From positions 3,460,643-3,524,642 of the forward strand of contig CP054186.1 in the NCBI GenBank assembly GCA_015200025.1: a stretch of DNA of 64,000 bases, in the 5' to 3' direction. Below, piece after piece: positions 18,163-26,233 of this stretch. Each line of letters opens with the position of its first letter. Positions within the stretch are counted from its first letter, which is position 1. The notes under the pieces were generated by a model that saw nothing but the letters and a program-made list of their open reading frames with translations, searched no databases and was not told the origin of the DNA. Origin of the DNA: Phycisphaeraceae bacterium (GTDB lineage: Bacteria > Planctomycetota > Phycisphaerae > Phycisphaerales > UBA1924). Position numbers and translations under genes: made by a program.

Positions 18163-18839
18163 GGCGTCCCCCCCACGGGATCGGGCCCCGCCGCGCCCAG
18201 CCCACGGTCCGATGCAAGGCGATCGATCGTGAACGCCTCGACCGCGGCACGTGACGTCCAACGGTTCACCGTGAGCCGAACCGCCGGGGACACCCCGCCC
18301 CGCTCCCGCCCCGCGAGAACCAGCGGGCTCCCAGCGCTATGCGCCGAGCCGTCGGGAAGGAAAACAGCGATCACCCGACGCGACGGGCCCTCGGTGGCCA
18401 CGCTTCCGCCCGGTTCGTCGGCCTCGGGGTCGTCCGGCTCGATCCGCCAATCGCGGGGGAGTTCCATCTCGATCCTCCCGCTCGGGCCGACCGGATCTTC
18501 CCCGGCCGTTCCGGCGACCTCCGGGATGACCCGGCCCGCTTCGACCCGACCGCTGCGGAGCGTGAGACCGCCCGCGGCATCGGATTCGATCCACACCGCG
18601 CGGGGGACCCCCTCGTCCGACGCCGTCGCCGCAAGGGTCCACAGCGAGGCTTCAAGCCGCTGCGACGCCGATTCAAACACACGCTCGTCGAAGGTCCTCA
18701 ACAGCGGGGGCACGCCGAGCGAGGCGATCGCCACCAGGATGCCCAGCGCCAGCACGATCTCGATCAGCGTGAACCCGCGCGCCGCACGCCGCGGCGCCGC
18801 TTCGGGCAGGCCGCGATCATGCCCGGCGGGTCCCCTCAT
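18159..18839 (-). CDS. gspH: GspH-like minor pseudopilin
   Basis: This 226-residue protein has the prepilin signal ARGFTLIEIVLALGILVAI after a basic leader of about 20 residues, then a beta-rich domain as in GspH (ERVFESASQRLEASLW). It sits 3 nt after gspG and overlaps gspI by 4 nt, so these genes are almost certainly one transcript. Membership in the pseudopilin family is clear; the specific H assignment comes from position between G and I. Confidence 0.78.
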   Translation of the reverse strand: MRGPAGHDRGLPEAAPRRAARGFTLIEIVLALGILVAIASLGVPPLLRTFDERVFESASQRLEASLWTLAATASDEGVPRAVWIESDAAGGLTLRSGRVEAGRVIPEVAGTAGEDPVGPSGRIEMELPRDWRIEPDDPEADEPGGSVATEGPSRRVIAVFLPDGSAHSAGSPLVLAGRERGGVSPAVRLTVNRWTSRAAVEAFTIDRLASDRGLGAAGPDPVGGTP

Positions 18840-18842
18840 GCG

Positions 18843-19358
18843 TCACCGGCCTCCCGGACCGGCGCCCATCGTGTCCTTCTTCCACGACGTCACGTCGTCG
18901 TCGGTCCCGTCCTGACGGTCCGGCCCGTACGACCACAGGTCGAAAGTCGACTCATCCCCGTGCTCGCTCCGTTGGCGATAGCCCCAAGGGGTCCCCCACG
19001 GATCCTTCTCGCCCTTGTCCTGGTCCACGAACTTGACCCACTTGGCCGACTCTTCCTCCTCCAGGATCACCGTCTTGTCCCACAACGCCGCGAGGCCCTC
19101 CTCGTCCGTGGGGTACCGCTTGTACTTGTTGTAGAACAGTTCGAGCCCCTGCTTGAGGCTCTCCATCTTGGCCGTTGCGATCCCCCGGTCCGCGTCCTCC
19201 TGCGACCCGCGCAGGTTCAGCACCACCACCGTCGCCAGGGCGGCGATGATCGCGATCACGATCAACACCTCAAGGATCGTGAAGCCCCGGGACGCCCCGC
19301 GACGCACCGCCGACAACCCCCGACCAGACCACCGACGCCGTTCCATGGACTCGTTCAT
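18843..19358 (-). CDS. gspG: Major pseudopilin GspG
   Basis: This 171-residue protein has the prepilin motif SRGFTILEVLIVIAIIAAL. It also has the GspG-specific body: LFYNKYKRYPTDEEGLAAL, DPWGTPWGYR, and a C-terminal Ca2+-site region SYGPDRQDGTDDDV. GspG polymerises into the periplasmic pseudopilus that drives cargo through the secretin. GAGGA lies about 9 nt upstream of the ATG. It is the first gene of the tightly coupled G-to-M run and has a 172-nt leader region after gspF containing a promoter candidate. The basic leader (about 25 residues) is longer than usual. Confidence 0.92.
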   Translation of the reverse strand: MNESMERRRWSGRGLSAVRRGASRGFTILEVLIVIAIIAALATVVVLNLRGSQEDADRGIATAKMESLKQGLELFYNKYKRYPTDEEGLAALWDKTVILEEEESAKWVKFVDQDKGEKDPWGTPWGYRQRSEHGDESTFDLWSYGPDRQDGTDDDVTSWKKDTMGAGPGGR

Positions 19359-19423
19359 GTCAACATCCTCGCACAGCCGGCGTTTCGGCCCGTCGTGGGC
19401 TCATTGTTCGCCGAAGTTAACGC

Positions 19424-19480
19424 ATGCTATCTTCCCGATACCCCTCATACAACCGGTGCCCGACCGGGTTGCATCCCGGT
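19424..19480 (-). promoter_or_regulatory. Candidate promoter and hairpin upstream of gspG
   Basis: In the 172-nt gspF-gspG gap, read on the minus strand, TTGTAT (19452-19447) and TAGCAT (19429-19424) are separated by 17 nt, a plausible sigma70-type pair about 65 nt upstream of gspG. Just upstream lies a perfect 6-bp inverted repeat, ACCGGG/CCCGGT with a 6-nt loop (19463-19480). The gap is visibly less GC-rich than the coding sequence. This could set pseudopilin expression apart from gspF. No riboswitch family was recognised. Confidence 0.35.
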
Positions 19481-19530
19481 GTATTCCCTAGGATCTTTCA
19501 GCCTATCTTCACAAATACCGATCATAACGC

Positions 19531-20718
19531 TTACGCACCGCTCCGCATCCGCATAATCGGCACCAGCAAGGCCACCGCGACCACCATCACCACAGATCCG
19601 ATAACCAACAGAAGCACCGGCGGGATCAGCTTTAGCACCCCATCCAGCAGACGATCGACACGGCTCTCGATCGTCGCCGCGATCGACACCAGCACGTCGT
19701 CAAGGTTGTTGGCGGCCTCGCCCACCGAGATCATCTCGATGATGTCGTCCTCAAAGAGCCCGCTGGCCTCCAGCGGGGGGGCCAGGTGCTGCCCGCCGCG
19801 GACCGCCTCCGAGGCCTGCTCGATGGCCCGCTCCATCAGCGCGTTCCCCGAGGCCTCGCGGGCGATCTGCATCGCCGCCAGCATGGGCACCCCGTTGCCC
19901 AGCATGGTCCCGAGCATGCGGCAGAACCGCGCCGCCGCCACGGCACGGACCAAAGGGCCCACGACCGGGGCCCGCGTCAGCCACGTATCCACCCGTTCTC
20001 GCCAGGCCGGCCTCCGCCAGCCCCACACCACCAGCGTCGCGAGCACGCCCGACACGATCAGGATCGCCGGCCACCACTCGCGGAGCAGCCCGCTGAGCGC
20101 GAACAACGCCGTCGTGATCGTGGGGAGATCCTTGACCCGTTCGAGCGATTTCTCGAACTGGGGCACGAAGGCGATGAGGATCGCGCCGGTGATCCCGGCC
20201 CCCGCGAACACCAGGATCGCCGGGTAGATCAGGCTCCCGATGATTTTGGCCTTAAGGTCCGCCTGCCCGATGACCAGCGTGCCCAGGCGGGTGAGCACCG
20301 CTTCCAGAAAGCCGCCACGCTCGCCCGCGCGCACCATCGCGACCTGCACCGGCGGGAAACAGTCCGGGCGCCGCGCCATCGCGGACCCAAGATCCTCACC
20401 GGAGGCCACCGCCTCCGACAGCTCGCGGAACGCTTCCGCCAGACGGGGCTGCGACTTGCGACCGGCGATGAGCCGCAACGACCGGAGGATCGGGACCCCC
20501 GCCCGCAGCAGGTCGCCCATCTGCACGTAGGCCATGCCCAGGGCCCGGGCGCCCACCCGCCCGCCGCGGCGAGTGGCCTCGGCACGCTCCTCGAGGCTCA
20601 CGGGCGTCAGGTTCCGGCTCTCGAGCTCGGCCAGCACCGCCTGCTCACTCGCGCCCGACAACACCCCGGCGACCCTCTCGCCGCTGCGGCTCAACGCGTT
20701 GTACTCGAACGTCGGCAC
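19531..20718 (-). CDS. gspF: T2SS inner-membrane platform protein GspF
   Basis: This 395-residue protein has the standard GspF length and layout. Two homologous T2SSF domains (about residues 65 to 190 and 260 to 385) carry the motifs MGDLLRAGVPILRSLRLIAG and FCRMLGTMLGNGVPMLAAMQ. There are three membrane helices (about 165 to 190, 215 to 235 and 362 to 390). GspF anchors the platform and contacts the ATPase GspE. The start is GTG 20718. TAGAAT ends exactly 6 nt before it and no ribosome binding site is present, suggesting a leaderless message (positions 20730-20725). It lies 39 nt downstream of the glutathione-peroxidase-like gene. Confidence 0.92.
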   Translation of the reverse strand: MPTFEYNALSRSGERVAGVLSGASEQAVLAELESRNLTPVSLEERAEATRRGGRVGARALGMAYVQMGDLLRAGVPILRSLRLIAGRKSQPRLAEAFRELSEAVASGEDLGSAMARRPDCFPPVQVAMVRAGERGGFLEAVLTRLGTLVIGQADLKAKIIGSLIYPAILVFAGAGITGAILIAFVPQFEKSLERVKDLPTITTALFALSGLLREWWPAILIVSGVLATLVVWGWRRPAWRERVDTWLTRAPVVGPLVRAVAAARFCRMLGTMLGNGVPMLAAMQIAREASGNALMERAIEQASEAVRGGQHLAPPLEASGLFEDDIIEMISVGEAANNLDDVLVSIAATIESRVDRLLDGVLKLIPPVLLLVIGSVVMVVAVALLVPIMRMRSGA

Positions 20719-20757
20719 CGGCGCATTCTACCGGCGCCCGGCCACGCGTTGCGGCGG

Positions 20758-21417
20758 CTACTTCACGCCCGCGGGCGGCGGCGGGAGCAGTTCCTCGATC
20801 CGGCCGCGGATCTCCTTGCTCATCGGGTCCGCCTGGGGCTCGAACCTCGCGACGACCTTACCCTCGCGGTCGACCAGGAACTTCGTGAAGTTCCAGTTCG
20901 GATCACCGCCGATGGGCTTGGGCTGCGACGCCAGCCTCGAGAACAGCGGGTGCTGATCCTTGCCCTTGACGCTGATCTTCGCGAACAGGGGGAACGTCAC
21001 GCCGAAGTTCTTCTCGCAGAACGCCTTGATCTCTTGGTCGCTCCCGGGCTCCTGCTCGCGGAAGTTGTTCGCCGGGAACCCGAGGATCACCAGGCCCTTG
21101 TCCTTGTACTCGGTGTACAGGTCCTGGAGGCCTTTGTACTGGGGCTTGGTCAGCCCGCATTGGCTCGCGACGTTGACGATCAGCACGACCTTGCCCTTGT
21201 GCTTCGAGAGGTCGTGGTCCTTCCCGTCGATGTCCTTGAGCGTGAACCCCAGCACGTACGGGTCGGGCTTCGCCGCGGCGGGCGCCGGGGGCTCGGCCGG
21301 GGTGGGCGGAGTGGTGGCCGGCTGAGTGGTCGCGGGAGCCGGAGCCCCCGCGGGGGCGCCGGGCTGGGCCAGCACCGACGCGATGAGCCCCACCACGATG
21401 ATCCATCCGGTCAGCAT
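20758..21417 (-). CDS. Exported glutathione-peroxidase-like thiol peroxidase
   Basis: This 219-residue protein has a signal peptide (MLTGWIIVVGLIASVLAQ) and an Ala/Pro linker, then a complete thioredoxin-fold GPx domain. Visible family motifs are NVASQCGLT (peroxidatic Cys near residue 84), FPANNFREQEPG (catalytic Gln) and WNFTKFLVD (catalytic Trp). The likely role is reduction of peroxides in the periplasm with a thioredoxin-like donor, since the residue is Cys, not selenocysteine. I chose ATG 21417 because GGAGGAGG lies just upstream; the open frame extends to 21480 without support. It is adjacent to gspF, but nothing shows a secretion role. Confidence 0.88.
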   Translation of the reverse strand: MLTGWIIVVGLIASVLAQPGAPAGAPAPATTQPATTPPTPAEPPAPAAAKPDPYVLGFTLKDIDGKDHDLSKHKGKVVLIVNVASQCGLTKPQYKGLQDLYTEYKDKGLVILGFPANNFREQEPGSDQEIKAFCEKNFGVTFPLFAKISVKGKDQHPLFSRLASQPKPIGGDPNWNFTKFLVDREGKVVARFEPQADPMSKEIRGRIEELLPPPPAGVK

Positions 21418-21475
21418 GACGCGACCTCCTCCGATCGGCTTTCGCCGCACGGGCCCGCGCCGACGCGGCGCACTC

Positions 21476-21512
21476 GCCAAAAAACAAGCGGCCGCCGTGA
21501 AGCGACCGCCCG
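21476..21512 (-). terminator. Weak candidate terminator after the KDA-repeat lipoprotein gene
   Basis: On the minus strand a GC-rich imperfect hairpin (GCGGTCGC, TTCA, then GGCGGCCGC) is followed by TTGTTTTTT. It lies between the stop of the small lipoprotein gene at 21531 and the ribosome binding site of the peroxidase gene. The U-run is clear, but the stem pairing is imperfect. Confidence 0.4.
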
Positions 21513-21530
21513 CTGATCTCGTCCACCCGC

Positions 21531-21737
21531 TCAGTTCGGGGCGACGGCGTCCTTGGCCTTGTCGGCCGCGTCCTTGGCGGCGTCGGCGCCCTTGTCGATC
21601 GCGTCCTTGGTCTTGTCGGCGGCCTTATCGACCGCGTCCTTGGCCTTGTCCGCGTCCTTTTTCTCGCAGGCCCCGGCCATGCCGAGAACCGCCGCCATCC
21701 CGATCACCGCGATGCCCGACAGAATGCCACGCTTCAT
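21531..21737 (-). CDS. Small lipoprotein with Lys-Asp-Ala repeats
   Basis: This 68-residue protein has a leader MKRGILSGIAVIGMAAVLGM and a Cys at about residue 24 in MAGACEKKD, a relaxed lipobox. The mature part is a run of about eleven-residue repeats (variants of DKAKDAVDKAA) that would form a strongly charged amphipathic helix, similar in style to LEA-like or Lpp-like small proteins. No enzymatic function is recognisable. I chose ATG 21737 for the signal peptide and a GGAG about 9 nt upstream; the open frame upstream (to 21860) does not look coding. A TAGAAT at 21850-21845 could be its -10. Confidence 0.65.
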   Translation of the reverse strand: MKRGILSGIAVIGMAAVLGMAGACEKKDADKAKDAVDKAADKTKDAIDKGADAAKDAADKAKDAVAPN

Positions 21738-21914
21738 GCTCGATACTCCGTGCAGCGCCCTTGGTTCGTCCGCCCGTGCCGGACGCTGCTGATCACGGTG
21801 CCCGGCCCGGAAGGACATCCCTCCGACCGGACCCCGTCTGGTTAATTCTAGGCATTTCACTCCCCGGCATTTCGCGCACGCCTTGATCCGCGGCGAACCG
21901 CGCGTTCGCCTTGC

Positions 21915-22064
21915 TCACTGGGTATCCGTTGTTGGTGCACGGCTCTTAGGGGTTTCCTTGGCCGCCTCGGGCTTCTTCTCGCACCCAGGGCCCGCCACGA
22001 CCGCGATCAACCCGGCCGCCGTGAATGTAAGACACGCGACGATCGCGGGGAGCCGGGAAACCAT
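21915..22064 (-). CDS. Very small lipoprotein of unknown function
   Basis: This 49-residue reading has a hydrophobic leader (VACLTFTAAGLIAVVAGPG) followed by Cys and a short polar tail (EKKPEAAKETPKSR). It resembles the neighbouring small lipoprotein (ACEKK versus GCEKK), so both may be paralogous envelope lipoproteins. No clear ribosome binding site precedes ATG 22064, and the frame continues upstream to 22178 with unlikely sequence. No function can be given. Confidence 0.45.
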   Translation of the reverse strand: MVSRLPAIVACLTFTAAGLIAVVAGPGCEKKPEAAKETPKSRAPTTDTQ

Positions 22065-22181
22065 GCTGGAACGCTCTGCTGGACCGGGTTGGGTGCTCAA
22101 TGACAGGCCTCCGTTCGGGCGGTCTCCCCAGAGTCGTGTTCCGACTCGGGAGTGAAACCGGGTTCGCGTAGAATACACGCC

Positions 22182-23042
22182 GTGTACCTGAGCCGATCAG
22201 TCCGAGTCGTGACCAACCCCGATCGTCCGGGTATGGACGACGAGGCCCGGGAAAGCCCCGGGGTCGGCGGCAACACCTACGCGGGATCTCCCCCCATGGT
22301 CGGCCTCGGCCGGTTCGATGAGTTCGAGGTCGTCTGCCGTGGCGAAGTTTCGGCCTCTCCGGGGTACCTGATCGATATCAAAGTCATCGACCGCGCCGTT
22401 CGGGACGTGGTTGTGCCCCGCTTGAAAGTCCTGTCGGACAACCCCGCCGCCGCGGACCCCGCCGGGTTCCTGGGGTCGCTCGTCTCCCCCGTGGACGCCT
22501 GGATCAGGTCGGCGGTGGGGGGGAGCGGGGCGAGGCTGGACACCATCCGGTGGAGGCTGACGCCGTATTACTCGATCGAGTGTTCGACGGACCGACCCAT
22601 GCACGCTCAACTCCGACAGCGTTTCGATTTCGCGGCCTCCCACCGGCTCCACGTCCCCTCGCTCTCGCCCGACGAGAACCGTCGGCTGTTCGGGAAGTGC
22701 AACCACCCCAGCGGACACGGGCACAACTATCAGTTCGAACTGGCGGTCAATGTCCCGCTGTCGGGCGAGGGCGGGCACGGCCTGCTGGCACGGATCGAGC
22801 GCGAGGCAAAGGCCGCGGTGCTCGACCGGTTCGACCACACCCATCTAAACCTGGACACCGAGGAGTTCCGCGACGGGTCGGGCGTGAACCCGACGGTGGA
22901 GAACATCGCGTGGGTCATCTTCTCGCTGCTCGAGCCGAGGATCCGGGGGCTCGGGCCCGGGGTGGCGCTGGACACGGTGACGGTGTGGGAGACGGACCGG
23001 ACGTGCGCGACGGTGGGGCGGGACGATCGGGCGCGACGCTGA
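22182..23042 (+). CDS. Two-part 6-pyruvoyl-tetrahydropterin synthase / QueD-like protein
   Basis: The C-terminal half (about residues 145 to 286) is a PTPS/QueD domain: RFDFAASHRLHVP, KCNHPSGHGHNY (Cys plus zinc-binding His residues), FDHTHLN, NPTVENIAW and VWETDRTCA. The N-terminal half (SRSVRVVTNPD, LGRFDEFEVVCRGEVS, GYLIDIKVIDRAVRDVV) looks like a second, diverged T-fold half lacking the zinc site. Known PTPS/QueD enzymes act on dihydroneopterin triphosphate for pterin or queuosine-type deazapurine synthesis; which applies here is not shown. I chose GTG 22182 because TAGAAT (22169-22174) ends 7 nt before it, implying a leaderless message. An in-frame GTG at 22152 lies upstream of that -10. 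gspE follows after 18 nt. Confidence 0.8.
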   Translation: MYLSRSVRVVTNPDRPGMDDEARESPGVGGNTYAGSPPMVGLGRFDEFEVVCRGEVSASPGYLIDIKVIDRAVRDVVVPRLKVLSDNPAAADPAGFLGSLVSPVDAWIRSAVGGSGARLDTIRWRLTPYYSIECSTDRPMHAQLRQRFDFAASHRLHVPSLSPDENRRLFGKCNHPSGHGHNYQFELAVNVPLSGEGGHGLLARIEREAKAAVLDRFDHTHLNLDTEEFRDGSGVNPTVENIAWVIFSLLEPRIRGLGPGVALDTVTVWETDRTCATVGRDDRARR

Positions 23043-23060
23043 GCGGCGCGAGGAGTATCC

Positions 23061-24740
23061 ATGAGCCTGGGGACGTTGCTGCTCGAAAAAGGATGGGTGA
23101 CCAAGGACGACCTGGACCGAGCCACGGCCGAGGCCGCCGCCTCGGGCGAACGCCTCGAGCGTGCCCTCCTCCGCGGCGCCGCGGTCCCCCGCGACCGGGT
23201 GGTCGCGGCGTTGGCGGAGCAGTTCCACCTCCCTGTGGTCGATCTCTCGGCCGTCACGCCCGACCCCGAGGTCCTCTCGCTGCTGCCCGCGAAGCTGGTC
23301 TTCCGCCAGCATTGCGCGCCGGTCTCCCGCGACCGCGGGGTGCTCACGGTCGCCACGAGCGATCCCTACGACCTCTCCGTGCTCGACGAGCTGCGCCTGC
23401 TCACGGGTCTCTCGATCCGCGTCGCGCTCTCCGACGAGGACGAGCTGCGCAACTTCATCCGCGCCCACTACGGGGTCGGCGGCGACACGCTCGACGCGAT
23501 GTCCGAGGGCCTGGCGACCGCGACGGCCGCCCCGGCGGACGCCGACGAGATCGAGCAGGCCCAGGAAGCCTCCGTCGTCCGGCTGGTCAACGACATCCTC
23601 ACCGAGGCCATCGTGGAGCGGGCGACGGACGTGCACTTCGAGCCCTACGAGCGGGAACTCGCCGTCAGGTACCGCATCGACGGCGTCCTCCAGCGGGCCA
23701 ACGTCCCCGCCACGATCAACCACTTCGGCGCCGCGATCATCTCCCGCCTCAAGATCATGGCGAACCTGAACATCGCCGAGAAGCGCAAGCCCCAGGACGG
23801 GCGCATCACCTTCCGCGCCCGGGCCCAGGGCAAGCCCCCCGAGGAGTTCGACCTCCGCGTCTCCACGATCCCCATGCTCTTCGGGGAGGGCGTCGTGCTC
23901 CGCGTGCTGAGCAAGACGGCGGTCCTCCTCCCGCTCGAGAACCTGGGCATGCCCCCGGGCATCCTCCGCTCGTGGGATGACCTTATCGCGCGCCCGCACG
24001 GGATCCTGCTCGTCACCGGGCCCACCGGGTCGGGTAAATCGACGACCCTCTACGCCTCGCTCAACCGCATCGTCTCCGACGAGGTCAAGGTCATCACCGT
24101 CGAGGACCCGGTCGAGTACCACGTCCGCGGGGTCAACCAGATCCAGGTGAACCACAAGGTCGGGCTCGACTTCGCCGCCGGGCTCCGCGCCATCCTCCGC
24201 CACGACCCCGACGTCGTCCTCATCGGCGAGATCCGCGACAAGGAGACCGCCGAGGTCGCCGTCCAGGCCTCGCTCACCGGGCACCTGGTCTTCAGCACCC
24301 TCCACACCAACGACGCCGCGGGCTCCACGACCCGCCTCCTCGACATGGGCGTCGAGCCCTTCCTGGTCGCCAGCTCCGTCGAGGGGATCATGGCCCAGAG
24401 GCTGGTCCGACGCGTGTGCGAGGCCTGCGGGGCGCCCTATCGCCCCGAACCGGCCGACGTCCCCGACGAGTTCGTGCTCCCCGAGGACGGGATGCTCCGC
24501 CGCGGGGCCGGGTGCCGCGCGTGCCGCAACACGGGCTACCGGGGCCGCGTAGGCGTCTACGAGCTGCTGACCCTGACCGAGCACACCAGGGAGCTGATCA
24601 TGCACCGCGCCAGCGCCCCGAAGATCGCGGCGGCGGCCAAGGCCGAGGGCAACCTCGCGCTCCTGCTCGACGACGGGTTCGACAAGGTCCGGGCCGGGAT
24701 GACGACCATCGCCGAGGTCCTCTCCGCCCTCAAGGCCTGA
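23061..24740 (+). CDS. gspE: T2SS secretion ATPase GspE
   Basis: This 559-residue protein has a GspE/PilB N-terminal domain (about residues 1 to 150), then the hexameric ATPase. Walker A is GPTGSGKSTT (near 320), the Asp box precedes Walker B in VLIGEIRD (near 385), and the His box is LVFSTLHTNDAAGS. The zinc-binding subdomain has two CxxC pairs (CEACG near 452, CRAC near 484). GspE powers pseudopilus assembly through GspL and GspF. GGAG precedes ATG 23061. Its gene is on the opposite strand from, and about 2.3 kb away from, the rest of the gsp cluster, behind the pterin-synthase-like gene. PilB of a type IV pilus is the alternative, but the nearby cluster and domain set favour GspE. Confidence 0.93.
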   Translation: MSLGTLLLEKGWVTKDDLDRATAEAAASGERLERALLRGAAVPRDRVVAALAEQFHLPVVDLSAVTPDPEVLSLLPAKLVFRQHCAPVSRDRGVLTVATSDPYDLSVLDELRLLTGLSIRVALSDEDELRNFIRAHYGVGGDTLDAMSEGLATATAAPADADEIEQAQEASVVRLVNDILTEAIVERATDVHFEPYERELAVRYRIDGVLQRANVPATINHFGAAIISRLKIMANLNIAEKRKPQDGRITFRARAQGKPPEEFDLRVSTIPMLFGEGVVLRVLSKTAVLLPLENLGMPPGILRSWDDLIARPHGILLVTGPTGSGKSTTLYASLNRIVSDEVKVITVEDPVEYHVRGVNQIQVNHKVGLDFAAGLRAILRHDPDVVLIGEIRDKETAEVAVQASLTGHLVFSTLHTNDAAGSTTRLLDMGVEPFLVASSVEGIMAQRLVRRVCEACGAPYRPEPADVPDEFVLPEDGMLRRGAGCRACRNTGYRGRVGVYELLTLTEHTRELIMHRASAPKIAAAAKAEGNLALLLDDGFDKVRAGMTTIAEVLSALKA

Positions 24741-24774
24741 GCGACCACCGCCGCCCGCGCGGTATCGTGCCCCG

Positions 24775-26220
24775 ATGAACACGACCGTGCAGCGGGCCGG
24801 GGCGAGGGTCCAGGCGGTCTTCCGCGCCACCGCCCCTGATCCGTTTGTTCTCGCGATCCTCCTGACCGCCCTGACCGCCGCGCTCGCGATCACGCTGGGC
24901 TTCCGCGGGGGCGAGCCGGTGCCGATGGGCGAACGGACGGGGCGCCTCATCGGCGCGTGGGGGGTCTCGGGCGGTCTCTGGGGCCTGCTCGCCTTCTCGA
25001 TGCAGATGTGCCTCGTGCTCGTCACCGGGCACGCCCTGGCCGAGAGCCGGCCCGTGCGGTCGGTGCTGGGCACGATCGCCGCGAGGCCCGCGACCCCCGC
25101 CGCCGCCGCCGCGACCGTCGCCCTGGTGGCGTCGATCGCGGGGCTCATCAACTGGGGGCTGGGGCTCATCGCCGGCGCCCTGCTCGCCAGGGCGACCGCC
25201 CGGGCGCTCCGACGCCGCGGCGTCGAGCCCAACCTCCCGCTCCTCGCCGCCGCGGGGTACATGGGCATGCTCGTCTGGCACGGAGGGCTCTCGGGATCGG
25301 CACCCCTCTCGATGTCCACCTGGACCTCGGCCACCGCCGTGCTCCCCCGCGACGTCGTCGACGACATCGCCGCCCGTGCCGGCGGCGACGGGATCGGGCT
25401 GGGCGCCACGCTCGCGTCGCCGATGAACCTGTTCATCACCGGCGGGCTGATCGTCCTGATCCCCGTGGTCCTGATCCTCCTAGCGCCCAGGCCCGCTCAG
25501 GCCACGATGCCGACGCTCGACGAGATGCCTCTCGGTGCCACGCCGGCCCTCGGGGGTTCGAGTGATGGTCGCGGTGGGGGAGAGCCGCGACCGGGCCGCG
25601 TCCCCGAATGGCTCGAAACGTCCCCCCTGGTCGTCTGGACCCTCGCGGCGGCCATCGTCGCCGGGCTCGTGGTCTACGTGAAAGACCGCGGCGCCGCGAC
25701 CCTCGGCCTCAACGAGATCAACGCCGCCATGCTGGCCTTGGGCCTGATCTTCCACGGCTCGGCCCGCGCCTACCTCGCCGCCGCCGAGAACGCCGCCCGC
25801 GGGTGCGCGGGCATCATCCTCCAGTTCCCGCTCTACGCCGGGATCATGGCGATGATGCGAGAGTCGGGCCTCGCGGCGACCTTCACCCACGCCCTGATCG
25901 ACGTCGGGGACAAGGGGTCCATCCCCGTCCTCTCGTTCCTCGCCGCCGCGGGCCTCAATATCTTCATCCCCTCCGGCGGCGGGCAGTGGGCCGTCCAGGG
26001 GCCCATCGCCCTCAAGGCCGGCCTCGACGCGGGCATCGACCCCGCCAAGATGCTCATGTCGGTGGCCTACGGGGACCAGCTCACCAACATGCTCCAGCCA
26101 TTCTGGGCGTTGCCCTTGCTCGCGATCACCGGCGCCAAGGCCCGCGACATCGTCGGGTACACGGCGGTCGTCATGGTCGTCGCCGGCGTCTGGATCACGC
26201 TGGGGTTGCTGATCTTCTGA
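24775..26220 (+). CDS. atoE: AtoE-family short-chain fatty acid transporter
   Basis: This 481-residue polytopic protein has about 12 hydrophobic stretches. Motifs shared with AtoE (TIGR00366) include LINWGLGLIAGALLA, MLVWHGGLSGSAPL, IPSGGGQWAVQGPI and YGDQLTNMLQPFWALPLL. The family imports short-chain fatty acids such as acetoacetate or butyrate. A Gly-rich cytoplasmic loop around residues 245 to 280 is longer than usual. No atoDAB genes are adjacent. TATCGT (24763-24768) ends 6 nt before ATG 24775 with no ribosome binding site, so the message may be leaderless. It converges on the SurA-like gene with only 13 nt between stops. Confidence 0.85.
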   Translation: MNTTVQRAGARVQAVFRATAPDPFVLAILLTALTAALAITLGFRGGEPVPMGERTGRLIGAWGVSGGLWGLLAFSMQMCLVLVTGHALAESRPVRSVLGTIAARPATPAAAAATVALVASIAGLINWGLGLIAGALLARATARALRRRGVEPNLPLLAAAGYMGMLVWHGGLSGSAPLSMSTWTSATAVLPRDVVDDIAARAGGDGIGLGATLASPMNLFITGGLIVLIPVVLILLAPRPAQATMPTLDEMPLGATPALGGSSDGRGGGEPRPGRVPEWLETSPLVVWTLAAAIVAGLVVYVKDRGAATLGLNEINAAMLALGLIFHGSARAYLAAAENAARGCAGIILQFPLYAGIMAMMRESGLAATFTHALIDVGDKGSIPVLSFLAAAGLNIFIPSGGGQWAVQGPIALKAGLDAGIDPAKMLMSVAYGDQLTNMLQPFWALPLLAITGAKARDIVGYTAVVMVVAGVWITLGLLIF

Positions 26221-26233
26221 CCGTCGCGGTTTC

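Noticed and set aside
19359..19530. Possible c-di-GMP riboswitch before gspG
   Set aside because: The gap has a GC hairpin and lower GC content, but the conserved GEMM core is not present; only a promoter and hairpin can be supported.
22845..25439. Minus-strand open frame of 864 codons
   Set aside because: It lies antisense over gspE and the AtoE-like gene, whose plus-strand motifs are unambiguous; the antisense product is low complexity.
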